From Acidimicrobiia bacterium (lineage in GTDB: Bacteria; Actinomycetota; Acidimicrobiia; ATN3; PSLF01), in contig PSLF01000013.1 of assembly GCA_040289475.1 (NCBI GenBank), positions 1 through 55,904 of the forward strand: a stretch of DNA of 55,904 bases, in the 5' to 3' direction. Within the stretch, counting starts at the first letter, position 1, and each line of letters begins with the position of its first letter. The position numbers and the translations under genes are program-made. The notes under the pieces were generated by a model. That model saw only the letters and a program-made list of their open reading frames with translations. It ran no database searches and was not told the origin of the DNA. This document shows, piece by piece, positions 26,314 through 35,051 of this stretch.

Positions 26314-28167
26314 GTGATCAAGACGCGGGGCACGAGATCTGGACGCCTGAAGCGCGCAAATTCAGGACCGAATTCGAGGCTTTCTACAGCTCCCGATACC
26401 AAAGAAGGCGCCGAAGAATACCTTGCCTCGCATCCACTAAAGCGGGCATGGGCCGACATCCGCCCAATGTGGAAGCAGATGCTGCTCGCGTCGATTTTCG
26501 TGATCGCCGGAGCATTGGCGCGATTGGCGGTGCCTCAGGCTGTGCGGTTTGGGATCGACAACGGTGCAGCAAAGGGAAAGGCCGGGGTTACGAACTTATT
26601 GGTGGCTTTTGCTGTTGGACTCTTCGCCCTCGCAGCAACATACCTTTTTACTAGGCTGCAAATCCTAAAGGTTTCCCAGTTATCCGAGGCGTACCTGCTT
26701 CATCTGAGAAGAAAGGTATTTGCTCACATCCACAGCCTCGATGTGGACTTCTTCGACAAGGAGCTGACGGGCCGTTTGGTGGCACGGATGACGTCAGATG
26801 TCGAGTCTCTCCAGAACTTTGCGATTCAGGGGCTAATAGTCCTCATCTCATCGGCCCTCGGCTTTCTACTTTCTCTTGCTGTCCTGGTGCAGATGTCGTG
26901 GCGACTCACCGTCGCTGCCCTCTCGGTTCTACCGGCTTTAGTGCTGGCCACGATTGTTTTCAGGCGGAGAGCCAACCCTGCTTACTTGCAAGTTAGAGAA
27001 CGAGTGTCGCAGGTGATGGCACGCCTTCAGGAGAATCTTACCGGAGTGCGAGTGGTGCAAGCCTATGCTCGGGAAGCTAAAGATGCCGAAAAATTCGAGG
27101 GCCTGAACGAAGCTCAGTTCGAAGCCCAGCTCGACACAGCACGCCTTCAATCTCTCTACTTTCCAGCTGTGGAATTTTTGGGTATGGCCTCGGTGGCTAT
27201 TGTGCTGGGCTACGGTAGTTACCTAGCTGCCTCAGGAGCGATTGGATTCGGGGTTGTCGCTGCCTTCCTCTTGTACCTTTCCAACGTATTCGAACCCATT
27301 CAGCAGGTATCGATGCTGTACAACGAGTTCCAAGCGGCTTCGGCGGCCTTGAGAAAGCTCTACGGAGTACTAGACGTAGAGCCCAACCTAATGGATCACC
27401 CTGAGGCCCGTCCTCTTGTGGTACGGGAGGGAAGGATTTGTTTTGAGAACGTAAGTTTCTATTACGAACCTCCCAAGCCAGCGCTGGATCACGTGACTGT
27501 AGAGATTCCAGCAGGCGCCAGGGTCGCGGTGGTCGGCAAGACTGGAGCTGGCAAATCGACTCTCGTAAAACTAGCCGCTCGCTTCTACGACCCAGATTCC
27601 GGCAAGGTATCCATCGATGATCAGGATCTAGCTTGCGTAACACTGCGTTCTGTACGCGAGCAGATCGTATTCGTTCCTCAGGAGGGATTCATTTTTTCAG
27701 GGACCGTGTGGCAGAACATTGCGATGGATTGGGACCCTAATCTCAGGCAAGATGCAATAGATTCTGCGCGAGATCTCGGTTTGGACCCTATCTTCGAAGC
27801 TCTTCCGGAAGGATTCGACACCAAATTGACAGGGCAGGGACAGATTCTCTCTGCAGGTCAGCGCCAGCTCATTTCCTTGGCTCGGGCGTACTTTGCTCAG
27901 CCGATAGTGCTGCTATTGGATGAGGCAGCCTCTTCTGTCGATCCGTTAACCGCAACGGCTATCGAAGCTGCGCTTGCAGCATTACTCGATGGGCGTACGT
28001 CTGTGACAATAGCTCACCGCCTAACCACGGCATCCAGAGCCGATCTCATAGTAGTGATGTCGGAGGGGAAGATAGCAGAGGTGGGGACCCACCAGGATTT
28101 ACTCAAAAGAGAGGGTCACTACGCCGCTCTTTGGGCCAGCTGGTCACGGTCGGCTTCAGTTGACTAG
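26314..28167 (+). CDS. ABC exporter half-transporter, catalytic subunit
   Basis: 617 aa: a variable N-terminus of about 50 residues, six helices (about 55-340), and an ATPase domain with Walker A GKTGAGKS (408-415), Walker B LLLDEAASSVD with catalytic Glu537, and H-loop His568 (IAHRLTTA). The signature is LSAGQRQ, slightly off the LSGGQ consensus. That fits the rule that the off-consensus signature faces the degenerate site of the other subunit. Start GTG 26314 is the first in frame; RBS weak. It forms a heterodimer with the preceding gene by adjacency and motif complementarity. Sits in the inner membrane as an exporter. Confidence 0.93.
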   Translation: MIKTRGTRSGRLKRANSGPNSRLSTAPDTKEGAEEYLASHPLKRAWADIRPMWKQMLLASIFVIAGALARLAVPQAVRFGIDNGAAKGKAGVTNLLVAFAVGLFALAATYLFTRLQILKVSQLSEAYLLHLRRKVFAHIHSLDVDFFDKELTGRLVARMTSDVESLQNFAIQGLIVLISSALGFLLSLAVLVQMSWRLTVAALSVLPALVLATIVFRRRANPAYLQVRERVSQVMARLQENLTGVRVVQAYAREAKDAEKFEGLNEAQFEAQLDTARLQSLYFPAVEFLGMASVAIVLGYGSYLAASGAIGFGVVAAFLLYLSNVFEPIQQVSMLYNEFQAASAALRKLYGVLDVEPNLMDHPEARPLVVREGRICFENVSFYYEPPKPALDHVTVEIPAGARVAVVGKTGAGKSTLVKLAARFYDPDSGKVSIDDQDLACVTLRSVREQIVFVPQEGFIFSGTVWQNIAMDWDPNLRQDAIDSARDLGLDPIFEALPEGFDTKLTGQGQILSAGQRQLISLARAYFAQPIVLLLDEAASSVDPLTATAIEAALAALLDGRTSVTIAHRLTTASRADLIVVMSEGKIAEVGTHQDLLKREGHYAALWASWSRSASVD

Positions 28168-28183
28168 CCCAGTGGGGGTGGAC

Positions 28184-28552
28184 ATGGCAGACCCACGTGG
28201 CAACCGCGACCCTTCTTACACGCTAGATCCTAAAGATCTGGCTATTAGAGTCGAGAAAGCGCTTGGTAAGCCGCCCCTTTATGCTCCCGATTTCACATTG
28301 GTAACCGAAGAAAACGAAATTCTTCGGGGAAGGGACGCCACTACGTGCCTCGAAGAGAGGGGGGTCGAGCCTGTGATCAACGCTGCCTTAGGCTCCCGAT
28401 CTGGTGGAGGTTTTCTACTCGTCTACGAGCGCATATCGTCAGCTATCCGCTTTGACGAGCCCTGGCCCGCTCCGGCTGCCTCGGTGATAGAGCTCGACTC
28501 TGATCTTCGAGTCATAGAGCGCCGCGACTACGGCGGCTTTATCCGAGGATAA
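28184..28552 (+). CDS. Hypothetical protein, 122 aa
   Basis: Soluble, mixed alpha/beta, no signal peptide or helix long enough for a membrane. Start ATG 28184 follows a GGGGGTGG stretch; an ATG 24 bases upstream (28160) overlaps the ABC gene and is less likely. Visible stretches: DPKDLAIRVEKALGKP, FTLVTEENEILRG, GGGFLLVYERI, DLRVIERRDYGGF. I recognise no family. It sits 16 bases behind the exporter gene and may end that operon. Its stop codon lies inside an 11-base tandem duplication (28541-28562). Confidence 0.6.
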   Translation: MADPRGNRDPSYTLDPKDLAIRVEKALGKPPLYAPDFTLVTEENEILRGRDATTCLEERGVEPVINAALGSRSGGGFLLVYERISSAIRFDEPWPAPAASVIELDSDLRVIERRDYGGFIRG

Positions 28553-28562
28553 TCCGAGGATA
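28541..28562 (+). repeat. 11-bp perfect tandem duplication at the end of the 122-aa gene
   Basis: ATCCGAGGATA occurs twice, back to back, at 28541-28551 and 28552-28562. The first copy encodes the last residues and most of the stop of the upstream gene. Looks like a recent slip duplication without coding effect. Confidence 0.8.
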
Positions 28563-28751
28563 GCCCCGAGATGGACATCGTTAGCCCCTGTCTCGACAAA
28601 AACAATATCTTCTAAATCGCTTATGCCTCCGAGGGAGCGCATTTTCAAACAAGCTCTGTCTCGCCCATATCGCCAACAATAACCTTCATATCCAGAAGCT
28701 TTTGACATGATGAACGCCGAATTTTTCTGAGTCAGGAGTATTTTCCTGGGG

Positions 28752-28780
28752 TTGACCGTTGAAACTATGTGCATTACTAT
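28752..28780 (+). promoter_or_regulatory. Promoter of the SUF operon
   Basis: TTGACC (28752-28757), exactly 17 bases, then TACTAT (28775-28780): five of six -35 matches and four or five of six -10 matches to the primary sigma consensus. It points at sufB, whose ATG is 150 bases downstream. Confidence 0.6.
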
Positions 28781-28801
28781 TCCGATTGAAACACTCGGAA
28801 T
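28779..28801. promoter_or_regulatory. Candidate operator, perfect inverted repeat at the SUF promoter
   Basis: ATTCCGA, nine bases, TCGGAAT: a perfect 7-bp dyad that starts inside the -10 box. A dimeric repressor here would block transcription. In Actinobacteria SUF operons are often controlled by an Fe-S-sensing SufR/IscR-type repressor usually encoded next to sufB; none is encoded here, so the regulator is elsewhere or different. Confidence 0.45.
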
Positions 28802-28930
28802 TGGGAGTATCGCGCTGCATAAGTTTGATAAGGTTCATTGGTCAGTCTTAGGGGCCCTTTTACTGCTCTATAAGAGCAGGAGAGCGGAGAGAGCAAGAGT
28901 TCTATCGATAAGAGAGGTAGTCGAGGAGAA

Positions 28931-30328
28931 ATGGCAACGGCGGAAGTAGACATCGGCGCGTACAAGCTCGGGTGGCGAGACCCAGAGGTCTACGAGTTCA
29001 AACCCGAGAAGGGGCTATCAGAAGAGATTGTTCGCCGTATCAGCGAGATGAAGGGCGAGCCGGAGTGGATGAGGAGGTTTCGCTTGCGCGCCCTCAAGCT
29101 GTTCTGGAACAAGCCTATGCCGAGGTGGGGCGGCGATCTTTCAGAGATCGACTTTGACGACATCTACTACTACATAAAGCCGAAAGGAGTTGGGGCGCAC
29201 TCGTGGGACGAGGTTCCAGAAGAGATCAGAAAGACCTACGACCGGCTTGGCATACCTGAGGCTGAGCGCAAGTATTTGGCAGGGGTTACGGCACAGTACG
29301 AGTCAGAGGTGGTCTATCACCGCAACATTGAGGAACTGGAGCGGCAGGGCGTGATCTTCTGCGACATGGACACTGCCCTCAAAGAGTACCCAGACTTGGT
29401 CAAACAGTACTTTGGAAGGGTCATTCCTCCAAACGACAACAAGTTCGCTGCGCTTAACTCGGCGGTGTGGTCGGGAGGATCTTTTATTTACTGTCCAGAA
29501 GGCGTGAGCGTCGAAATGCCGCTTCAGGCCTATTTCAGGATCAATGCAGAGAACATGGGACAGTTCGAGAGAACGCTGATCATTGCTGAACCGGGCAGCT
29601 ATGTCCACTACATTGAGGGATGTTCAGCTCCCATCTACTCGACTGACAGCCTTCATGCAGCTGTGGTCGAAATTATTGTGAAGCCCGGCGCCCGGGTTCG
29701 TTACACAACGATCCAGAACTGGTCCAACAACGTCTACAACCTAGTTACCAAGAGGGCTGCGGCTTACCAAGAGGCAACGATGGAGTGGATCGATGGCAAC
29801 CTGGGGTCCAAGCTGACTATGAAGTACCCATCAGTGTACATGTTGGGCCCCAAAGCCCGCGGTGAGGTGCTCTCCATAGCGTTTGCAGGCAAGGGTCAGC
29901 ATCAGGATGCCGGGGCCAAGATGGTCCATGCCGCCCCAGAGACCTCCAGTCAGATCGTGTCTAAATCTATTTCTAAAGATGGCGGTCGAGCTGGGTACAG
30001 GGGTTTGGTAAGAGTTGAGAAGGGGGCGCACAAGGTCAAGAGCAACGTTCGTTGTGATGCGCTCATTCTCGATGAAAAAAGCCGTTCGGATACGTATCCG
30101 TATATTGAGTTCAGAGAGAAGGACGCTCAAATCGGGCACGAGGCAACGGTATCTAAGGTGGGCGAAGATCAGCTGTTCTACCTTATGAACCGAGGTCTCC
30201 CAGAAAACGAGGCGATGTCGATGATCGTGAACGGCTTCATTGAGCCTGTCGCGAAGACCTTGCCCATGGAATACGCAGTCGAACTGTCGCGCCTCATTGA
30301 GCTGCAAATGGAAGGCTCGGTCGGCTGA
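28931..30328 (+). CDS. sufB: Fe-S cluster assembly scaffold SufB
   Basis: 465 aa, normal length. SufB forms the SufBC2D scaffold where Fe-S clusters are built in the cytosol. Recognisable blocks: [19 protein letters not shown] near 57-75, [20 protein letters not shown] (about 167-186), [51 protein letters not shown], and [20 protein letters not shown] with the conserved Cys near the SufD interface, then [28 protein letters not shown] lies just before ATG 28931. First gene of sufB-sufD-Rieske-sufC. Confidence 0.97.
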   Translation: MATAEVDIGAYKLGWRDPEVYEFKPEKGLSEEIVRRISEMKGEPEWMRRFRLRALKLFWNKPMPRWGGDLSEIDFDDIYYYIKPKGVGAHSWDEVPEEIRKTYDRLGIPEAERKYLAGVTAQYESEVVYHRNIEELERQGVIFCDMDTALKEYPDLVKQYFGRVIPPNDNKFAALNSAVWSGGSFIYCPEGVSVEMPLQAYFRINAENMGQFERTLIIAEPGSYVHYIEGCSAPIYSTDSLHAAVVEIIVKPGARVRYTTIQNWSNNVYNLVTKRAAAYQEATMEWIDGNLGSKLTMKYPSVYMLGPKARGEVLSIAFAGKGQHQDAGAKMVHAAPETSSQIVSKSISKDGGRAGYRGLVRVEKGAHKVKSNVRCDALILDEKSRSDTYPYIEFREKDAQIGHEATVSKVGEDQLFYLMNRGLPENEAMSMIVNGFIEPVAKTLPMEYAVELSRLIELQMEGSVG

Positions 30329-30338
30329 GAACTGGGCG

Positions 30339-31715
30339 GTGAACGTAGACTTTCGACTCTCGGCCGATCATGGCCGAGAATTGCACCGACTTCAACTTGA
30401 TGTTCCAATGCCTAAGGGCCGTCGCGCGGCCTTGGAGAGCTTCGCCTCTTTGGACCTACCGTCTACAGAAGACGAACTTTGGCGGTATACCGATGTGACG
30501 TTTCTGGGCGAGACAGTAAGGAGTCTGCCAGAGGGGATTTTGGATTCTAGAAACTACGCTGAGCCCGAGCCGCTTCACTCTGGATCTAGGTCAGACGCAT
30601 TGGGAGAGATCGCAAGCCGCACTGGCGCCGACGAGGGTGTAATTCTAGATCTTGCCCACCTGTCGGGCATTTTAGCCCTTAGAGACGGCGTGCCTGGCCC
30701 GTTGTTGATTTCAGAGAATCTCCTACGCAACCGAGCAGTTATCAGAGCGATTCCACCGACGGAGGATCCCGATCACCCTCTCTGGTTCGAGCTGGTTTCG
30801 CCTACTCAGGACAAGTTCACTTCTTTGGTCGCTGCCTTTGGGGTCGATCTACTCATAGACATTCCTGACGGTGTAGTAATTGAGGAGCCGTTGGTAGTTT
30901 CAGTTTCTGTGACGCACATGGGGCAGGCTAAGGTTGTGCCGTTGCACATCACTCTCAAGCTGGGTGAGAACTCTAAGATCCCTCTGTTCGTTCACTACTC
31001 GGGAACTGGACCATCGGACGGAGAACCGTCACTACTCCTTCCGGTAACCGAGGTGAGCGTAGGAGAAGGTTCCAAGCTTTCATACGTCGTCTTGCAAGAA
31101 CTGGAGCACTCCGTGTGCAACATAGAGACTTCCCGTGTGAGCCTGGGCCGCGATGCTTGGCTCTCTTCTACGGTGGTGTCCCTTGGCGCACGGCTTTCGC
31201 GGCATCGCGTAGAAACAGCGATGGCGGGAGAAAACTCTCAATCAGAGATGTTGGGTATCTACTTTGGAAATAGCGATCAACACCTCGACCTCCGGACGCT
31301 CCAGGATCACCAAGCGCCTAGGACTGTAAGCGATCTTCTATACAAGGGTGCGGTAGAGGACGACGCTAAGGCCGTCTATGCCGGCTTGGTACGAGTAGAG
31401 AAGGACGCTCAGAAGATCAACGGATTCCAGACCAACAAAAATCTTGTTCTGTCAGAGGGAGCATCTGCAGAGTCAATTCCGAATCTTGAAATTCTCGCTA
31501 ACGACGTCAGGTGCTCCCATGCCTCCTCTATCGGGCCTGTCGACGAAGAGGAGGTCTATTACCTTCAAAGCAGGGGAATCGACCCTGATTTGGCTGAGGA
31601 GCTTATTGTGGAGGGCTTTTTTGAAGAGGTAATTGAAAGAATTCCCTCCGGAATGACTGCAGAGAGGATTAGGAAGGAAGTGTCAGAGAAGTTTGCTTCT
31701 AGGGAGTCGAGATGA
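30339..31715 (+). CDS. sufD: Fe-S cluster assembly protein SufD
   Basis: 458 aa from GTG 30339, 10 bases after sufB; the frame is open upstream into sufB, but similarity starts here. The N-terminal part (1-150) is variable, with EDELWRYTDVTFL. The beta-helix core has VEKDAQKINGFQTNKNLVLS (homologous to the SufB C-terminal block), LEILANDVRCSHASSIG with the conserved Cys and His, and DEEEVYYLQSRGID. It pairs with SufB on the scaffold and is needed for iron delivery in known systems. The stop overlaps the Rieske gene start (ATGA). Confidence 0.95.
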   Translation: MNVDFRLSADHGRELHRLQLDVPMPKGRRAALESFASLDLPSTEDELWRYTDVTFLGETVRSLPEGILDSRNYAEPEPLHSGSRSDALGEIASRTGADEGVILDLAHLSGILALRDGVPGPLLISENLLRNRAVIRAIPPTEDPDHPLWFELVSPTQDKFTSLVAAFGVDLLIDIPDGVVIEEPLVVSVSVTHMGQAKVVPLHITLKLGENSKIPLFVHYSGTGPSDGEPSLLLPVTEVSVGEGSKLSYVVLQELEHSVCNIETSRVSLGRDAWLSSTVVSLGARLSRHRVETAMAGENSQSEMLGIYFGNSDQHLDLRTLQDHQAPRTVSDLLYKGAVEDDAKAVYAGLVRVEKDAQKINGFQTNKNLVLSEGASAESIPNLEILANDVRCSHASSIGPVDEEEVYYLQSRGIDPDLAEELIVEGFFEEVIERIPSGMTAERIRKEVSEKFASRESR

Positions 31716-32053
31716 GTGAGGCTTCTGATTCAGGCAAGATCGTAAGGCTGGCAGCTTCCTCAGAAGTCGAAGAAGGTTCCGGAAAGATGTTCGAAGTTGG
31801 GAACAAAAAGATTGCGGTATTTCGCTTCCAGGGGCGCCTTTACTGTATAGACGACACTTGCACCCACGAAGACGAAAGTCTTTCTCAAGGGGAAATAATT
31901 CCCGAGGAGTGCGCCGTGGAGTGTCCCAAGCATGGTTCCTTGTTCAGCTTAGCCACCGGCGAAGCACTAACTTTGCCAGCGACAATCCCTGTTGCGATCT
32001 ACCCAGTCGAAGAGCGCGGCGGAGAGATTTTTGTGAGGATCGGTGATGAGTAA
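31712..32053 (+). CDS. Rieske-type [2Fe-2S] ferredoxin of the SUF operon
   Basis: 113 aa. The ligands of a Rieske cluster are all present: Cys50 and His52 (CTH) and Cys71 and His74 (CPKH), with GSLFSLATGEAL after. It resembles the NirD/biphenyl-dioxygenase-type small ferredoxins found inside actinobacterial suf operons between sufD and sufC. An electron-transfer role in cluster assembly is assumed from context, not shown. Overlaps sufD by four bases and sufC by eight. Confidence 0.9.
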   Translation: MSEASDSGKIVRLAASSEVEEGSGKMFEVGNKKIAVFRFQGRLYCIDDTCTHEDESLSQGEIIPEECAVECPKHGSLFSLATGEALTLPATIPVAIYPVEERGGEIFVRIGDE

Positions 32054-32777
32054 GCCCCCGGCGCTCCTTTTAGACGGTATTCGCGGTGGTCCTGGAGGTC
32101 GGGAGATTGTCGCCGGGGTGAGCCTTGAGGTAGGGCCTGGCGAGATCCATGCCCTCATGGGTCCCAATGGGTCTGGCAAGACCACACTCGTTCATCTGTT
32201 GATGGGTAAGCCTGGATACGAGCTCTTAGGCGGTGATATTTACGTCGGAGGCGAGAGAATTACAGGTTTAGCTACGTATGAACGAGCTCGAAAGGGACTG
32301 TTCGTTGGCTTTCAGTATCCTACGAGTCTTCCAGGGATTCGTCTAGCACGGGTTGTGGGTGCTGCGAAAGGAAATGGGCAATACCTTGAAGAACTAATAG
32401 AGAAGGAAGCTAAACATCTTCGCCTTGATACTTCGCTTCTACAAAGGGGCCTCAATACTGACTTTAGCGGCGGAGAAAAAAAGCGTGCAGAGATCCTTCA
32501 GCTTCAGCTTCTCGAGCCGAAAGCCGCGGTTTTAGACGAAATAGACTCAGGGTTGGACATAGACGGTCTTAAACTCGTCGCATCTGGGATCGAGGCCGCG
32601 GCAGAAAGAGGTACCGGAATACTTCTTATTACGCATTATCAGAGGATCTTAGAGCATGTCGTTCCAAGCCGTGTGCACGTGATGATTGCGGGAAAGATTG
32701 TCCGTTCTGGCGGTCCTGAGCTGGCCTCCGAGCTTGAAGAGAGCGGCTACGACTTCGAATCAAAGACACAGTCGTAG
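32046..32777 (+). CDS. sufC: Fe-S cluster assembly ATPase SufC
   Basis: 243 aa from ATG 32046 (a GTG one codon earlier is also possible). An ABC-type soluble ATPase: Walker A GPNGSGKT, the SufC Q-loop region GFQYPTSLPGI, signature FSGGEKKRAEILQ, Walker B AVLDEIDSGLDIDGL, H-loop LITHYQRIL. It drives conformational change of the SufBD scaffold. Last SUF gene here: no sufS or sufU follows, which is unusual; a glycosyltransferase comes next. Confidence 0.97.
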   Translation: MSKPPALLLDGIRGGPGGREIVAGVSLEVGPGEIHALMGPNGSGKTTLVHLLMGKPGYELLGGDIYVGGERITGLATYERARKGLFVGFQYPTSLPGIRLARVVGAAKGNGQYLEELIEKEAKHLRLDTSLLQRGLNTDFSGGEKKRAEILQLQLLEPKAAVLDEIDSGLDIDGLKLVASGIEAAAERGTGILLITHYQRILEHVVPSRVHVMIAGKIVRSGGPELASELEESGYDFESKTQS

Positions 32778-32856
32778 CTCATCTCATCTACGCAACACCC
32801 AACATTGTATCTCGTGGAAGATTCAGGTTTTTCTAAGGCGCTCAGGAGTAGAAGGG

Positions 32857-33900
32857 TTGCGCCCGCTTGTTAGCGTGGTGATTCCCACTTATAACAGGGG
32901 ACCATACTGCCTCGCAGCGGTTCGATCGGCACTTGGTCAGAATTACAAGCCAATCGAGATTGTCGTAGTGGACGACGGATCCATCGACGGCACATCATCG
33001 CTTCTGCGGTCGGTCGAGGGCCCCGTCAGGTACATCCGTCAAGAGAACGCAGAGCGGGCTGCCGCCAGAAACCGAGGGGTTCTCGAGGCCAAGGGAGAAC
33101 TCGTCGCCTTTCTCGACTCCGACGATTTATGGAGCCGTGACCACTTGAGCAACTCGGTCGCCATGCTCGTCGCGCACCCTCGCGCGGCACTTTCGTTTGC
33201 CAGAGCCGCCTACATTACAGACAAGGGCCATTTGCTGGGAGAGGCTCCTTCCCCGAGGCTGCCTCCTGGATTGGCAGAAAGTCACGAGGCAGTGCGAGCA
33301 ATTTCTAAAAACTTTGTTCCCTTCCCTCTTTCTTCCGTTGTGGCCCGTCGGGAAGTGCTTCTCAAGTGTCGATTCAACGAAGACCGTTCCCTTTCGCGCT
33401 CGGAAGACTGGGAGCTTTGGGCGAGAATTGCATCTCGGTATCCCGTCGTAGCAACTGGGAAGTTGTCGGTGTTCATTCGGATTCATCGACACAACACATC
33501 TCGAGATGCTGATCTTGCAGCAAAAGCAATGAAGCGCGCCCTAGAGCTGGCTTTTGAGGATCCTATAGCCGGTGCTGCGCTTGCTTCATACCGAGAAGAT
33601 CTTGAGTCTGCTATCGAGCGGGAACTAGCGAGACTTTATGCGATGTGTGGAAGGAAGGCGGAGGCCCGCGCGGAGCTCGAGTCATTGTCGAGGCGTAAAG
33701 GCATTCATGGGCAGAGGCAGGAGGTGTGGCGACTGCGGGCGATGTTATGGCTTCCTATGCCATTGTCGACCGCCTTAAGGGCGACCAAAAGGGCTCTGTG
33801 GGGAGCGAGATCCTTTGTGGTTTGGAGACGAAAAAGACTAGAGCTACAAGCAATGGGAGTCGACTTCACCCGCGTGGCTAATCGCGACGAGATGCAATGA
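32857..33900 (+). CDS. GT2 family glycosyltransferase
   Basis: 347 aa. The GT-A domain starts at once: LVSVVIPTYNRGPYCLAAVRSA, IEIVVVDDGSIDGT, the Asp motif AFLDSDDLWSRDHL, and RSEDWELWARIASRYPV. It transfers a sugar from a nucleotide donor; the acceptor is unknown. The last 80 residues are Arg-rich and helical (RAMLWLPMPLSTALRATKRA), perhaps membrane-associated. Start TTG 32857 is preceded by AGGAG (32844-32848) at 8 bases, and the fold begins there, although the frame is open to 32686 inside sufC. 79 bases behind sufC; no functional link to Fe-S assembly is evident. Confidence 0.88.
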   Translation: MRPLVSVVIPTYNRGPYCLAAVRSALGQNYKPIEIVVVDDGSIDGTSSLLRSVEGPVRYIRQENAERAAARNRGVLEAKGELVAFLDSDDLWSRDHLSNSVAMLVAHPRAALSFARAAYITDKGHLLGEAPSPRLPPGLAESHEAVRAISKNFVPFPLSSVVARREVLLKCRFNEDRSLSRSEDWELWARIASRYPVVATGKLSVFIRIHRHNTSRDADLAAKAMKRALELAFEDPIAGAALASYREDLESAIERELARLYAMCGRKAEARAELESLSRRKGIHGQRQEVWRLRAMLWLPMPLSTALRATKRALWGARSFVVWRRKRLELQAMGVDFTRVANRDEMQ

Positions 33901-34049
33901 TTGTCGCTTGGGACGACGCTCCATTCTCTTCGACCTATCGCTGCTGCTCGGAATAAGCTTGGGCCTGGCCGAAGTGTCCGCTTTTGCCATCCAAGATCTG
34001 AGCGGTGTAGATAAACGTCTCGTATCGAGAACTAAACGAGGAGTCGACT

Positions 34050-35051
34050 ATGGCAACTGTTTACTACGACAATGACGCTGACATTTCGCTCATTGCCTCC
34101 AAAAAAGTGGCCGTTTTGGGTTATGGGAGCCAAGGGCACGCCCATGCCCTCAACTTGAGAGACTCCGGTGTGGACATACGAGTGGGATTGCGACCCGACT
34201 CGCCCTCTGCAAGTGCCGCACAAAAAGAGGGCTTGCGGGTGATGGACGTGCGATCTGCGTGTCAAGAGGCGAACGTAATCATGGTTCTCGTGCCCGATCA
34301 AGTCCAGAAGGCGCTCTACGAGACTGAGATAGCGCCGGCGCTAGACGATGGGGACGCTTTGTTTTTTGCCCACGGCTTCAACATTCACTTTGGGTTGATA
34401 AGGCCGCCTTCTTCTGTCGATGTGGTGATGGTAGCTCCCAAAGGACCCGGCCATTTGGTTAGGCGTACGTATTTAGAGGGAAAAGGAACGCCGTCCCTTC
34501 TCGCAGTTCATCAGGATGCCACGGGCAAAGCAAAGGAGCTCGGGCTAAGTTATGGGAAGGCATTGGGATCTACGCGGGCAGGACTACTAGAGACGACTTT
34601 CAAAGAAGAGACAGAGACCGATCTTTTTGGTGAGCAGGTGGTGCTGTGTGGCGGGCTCACGTCATTAGTTATGGCGGGCTTTGAAACACTTGTAGAAGCT
34701 GGGTACCAGCCCGAGTCTGCCTACTTTGAATGTTTGCACGAACTAAAGCTGATCGTAGACCTTATGTACGAGGGTGGAATTTCATGGATGAGATATTCGA
34801 TCTCCGACACCGCTGAGTACGGGGATGTCACGAGAGGACCTCGCATAATCACGGAGCAGACAAAGGCCGAGATGAAGCGGATCCTCGAAGAAATTACTAC
34901 CGGGAAGTTTGCGACAGAGTGGGTGCTAGAGAACCAGGCCGGCCGTCCTCACTTTGAAGCATTGAGGCGCAAAGGGCTCGAGCATCCCATAGAAAGAATT
35001 GGCAAGGAGCTGCGGAAGATGATGCCGTGGCTAGAGAGTAAGGAAGTATGA
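34050..35051 (+). CDS. ilvC: Ketol-acid reductoisomerase
   Basis: 333 aa, class I (short) form. It isomerises and reduces acetolactate or acetohydroxybutyrate in valine, leucine and isoleucine synthesis. The Rossmann motif is [19 protein letters not shown] (22-40), with Arg and Ser in the cofactor loop GLRPDSPS, suggesting NADPH. Catalytic blocks: [25 protein letters not shown], the metal-binding acidic [16 protein letters not shown], and [14 protein letters not shown] lies 9 bases before ATG 34050. Its TGA is immediately followed by the GTG of the aminotransferase. Confidence 0.97.
   Translation: MATVYYDNDADISLIASKKVAVLGYGSQGHAHALNLRDSGVDIRVGLRPDSPSASAAQKEGLRVMDVRSACQEANVIMVLVPDQVQKALYETEIAPALDDGDALFFAHGFNIHFGLIRPPSSVDVVMVAPKGPGHLVRRTYLEGKGTPSLLAVHQDATGKAKELGLSYGKALGSTRAGLLETTFKEETETDLFGEQVVLCGGLTSLVMAGFETLVEAGYQPESAYFECLHELKLIVDLMYEGGISWMRYSISDTAEYGDVTRGPRIITEQTKAEMKRILEEITTGKFATEWVLENQAGRPHFEALRRKGLEHPIERIGKELRKMMPWLESKEV

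Larger units (their letters stand above)
28563..28930. other. Intergenic region upstream of the SUF operon
   Basis: About 370 bases without a supported gene. The left 190 bases show nothing I recognise and no good terminator. The right part holds the promoter (28752-28780), the inverted repeat (28779-28801) and a leader of about 140 bases. The leader includes AGAGCAGGAGAGCGGAGAGA-like purine tracts and the GAGGAG that serves as the sufB ribosome site. Confidence 0.6.

Noticed and set aside
28439-28774. Minus-strand frame (111 codons) before the SUF operon
   Set aside because: Half lies antisense to the 122-aa gene, no ribosome site, no family resemblance; it would also cover the SUF promoter.
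28752-28949. Plus-strand frame of 65 codons just before sufB
   Set aside because: It starts in the -35 box, covers the operator and overlaps the sufB start; no protein-like features.
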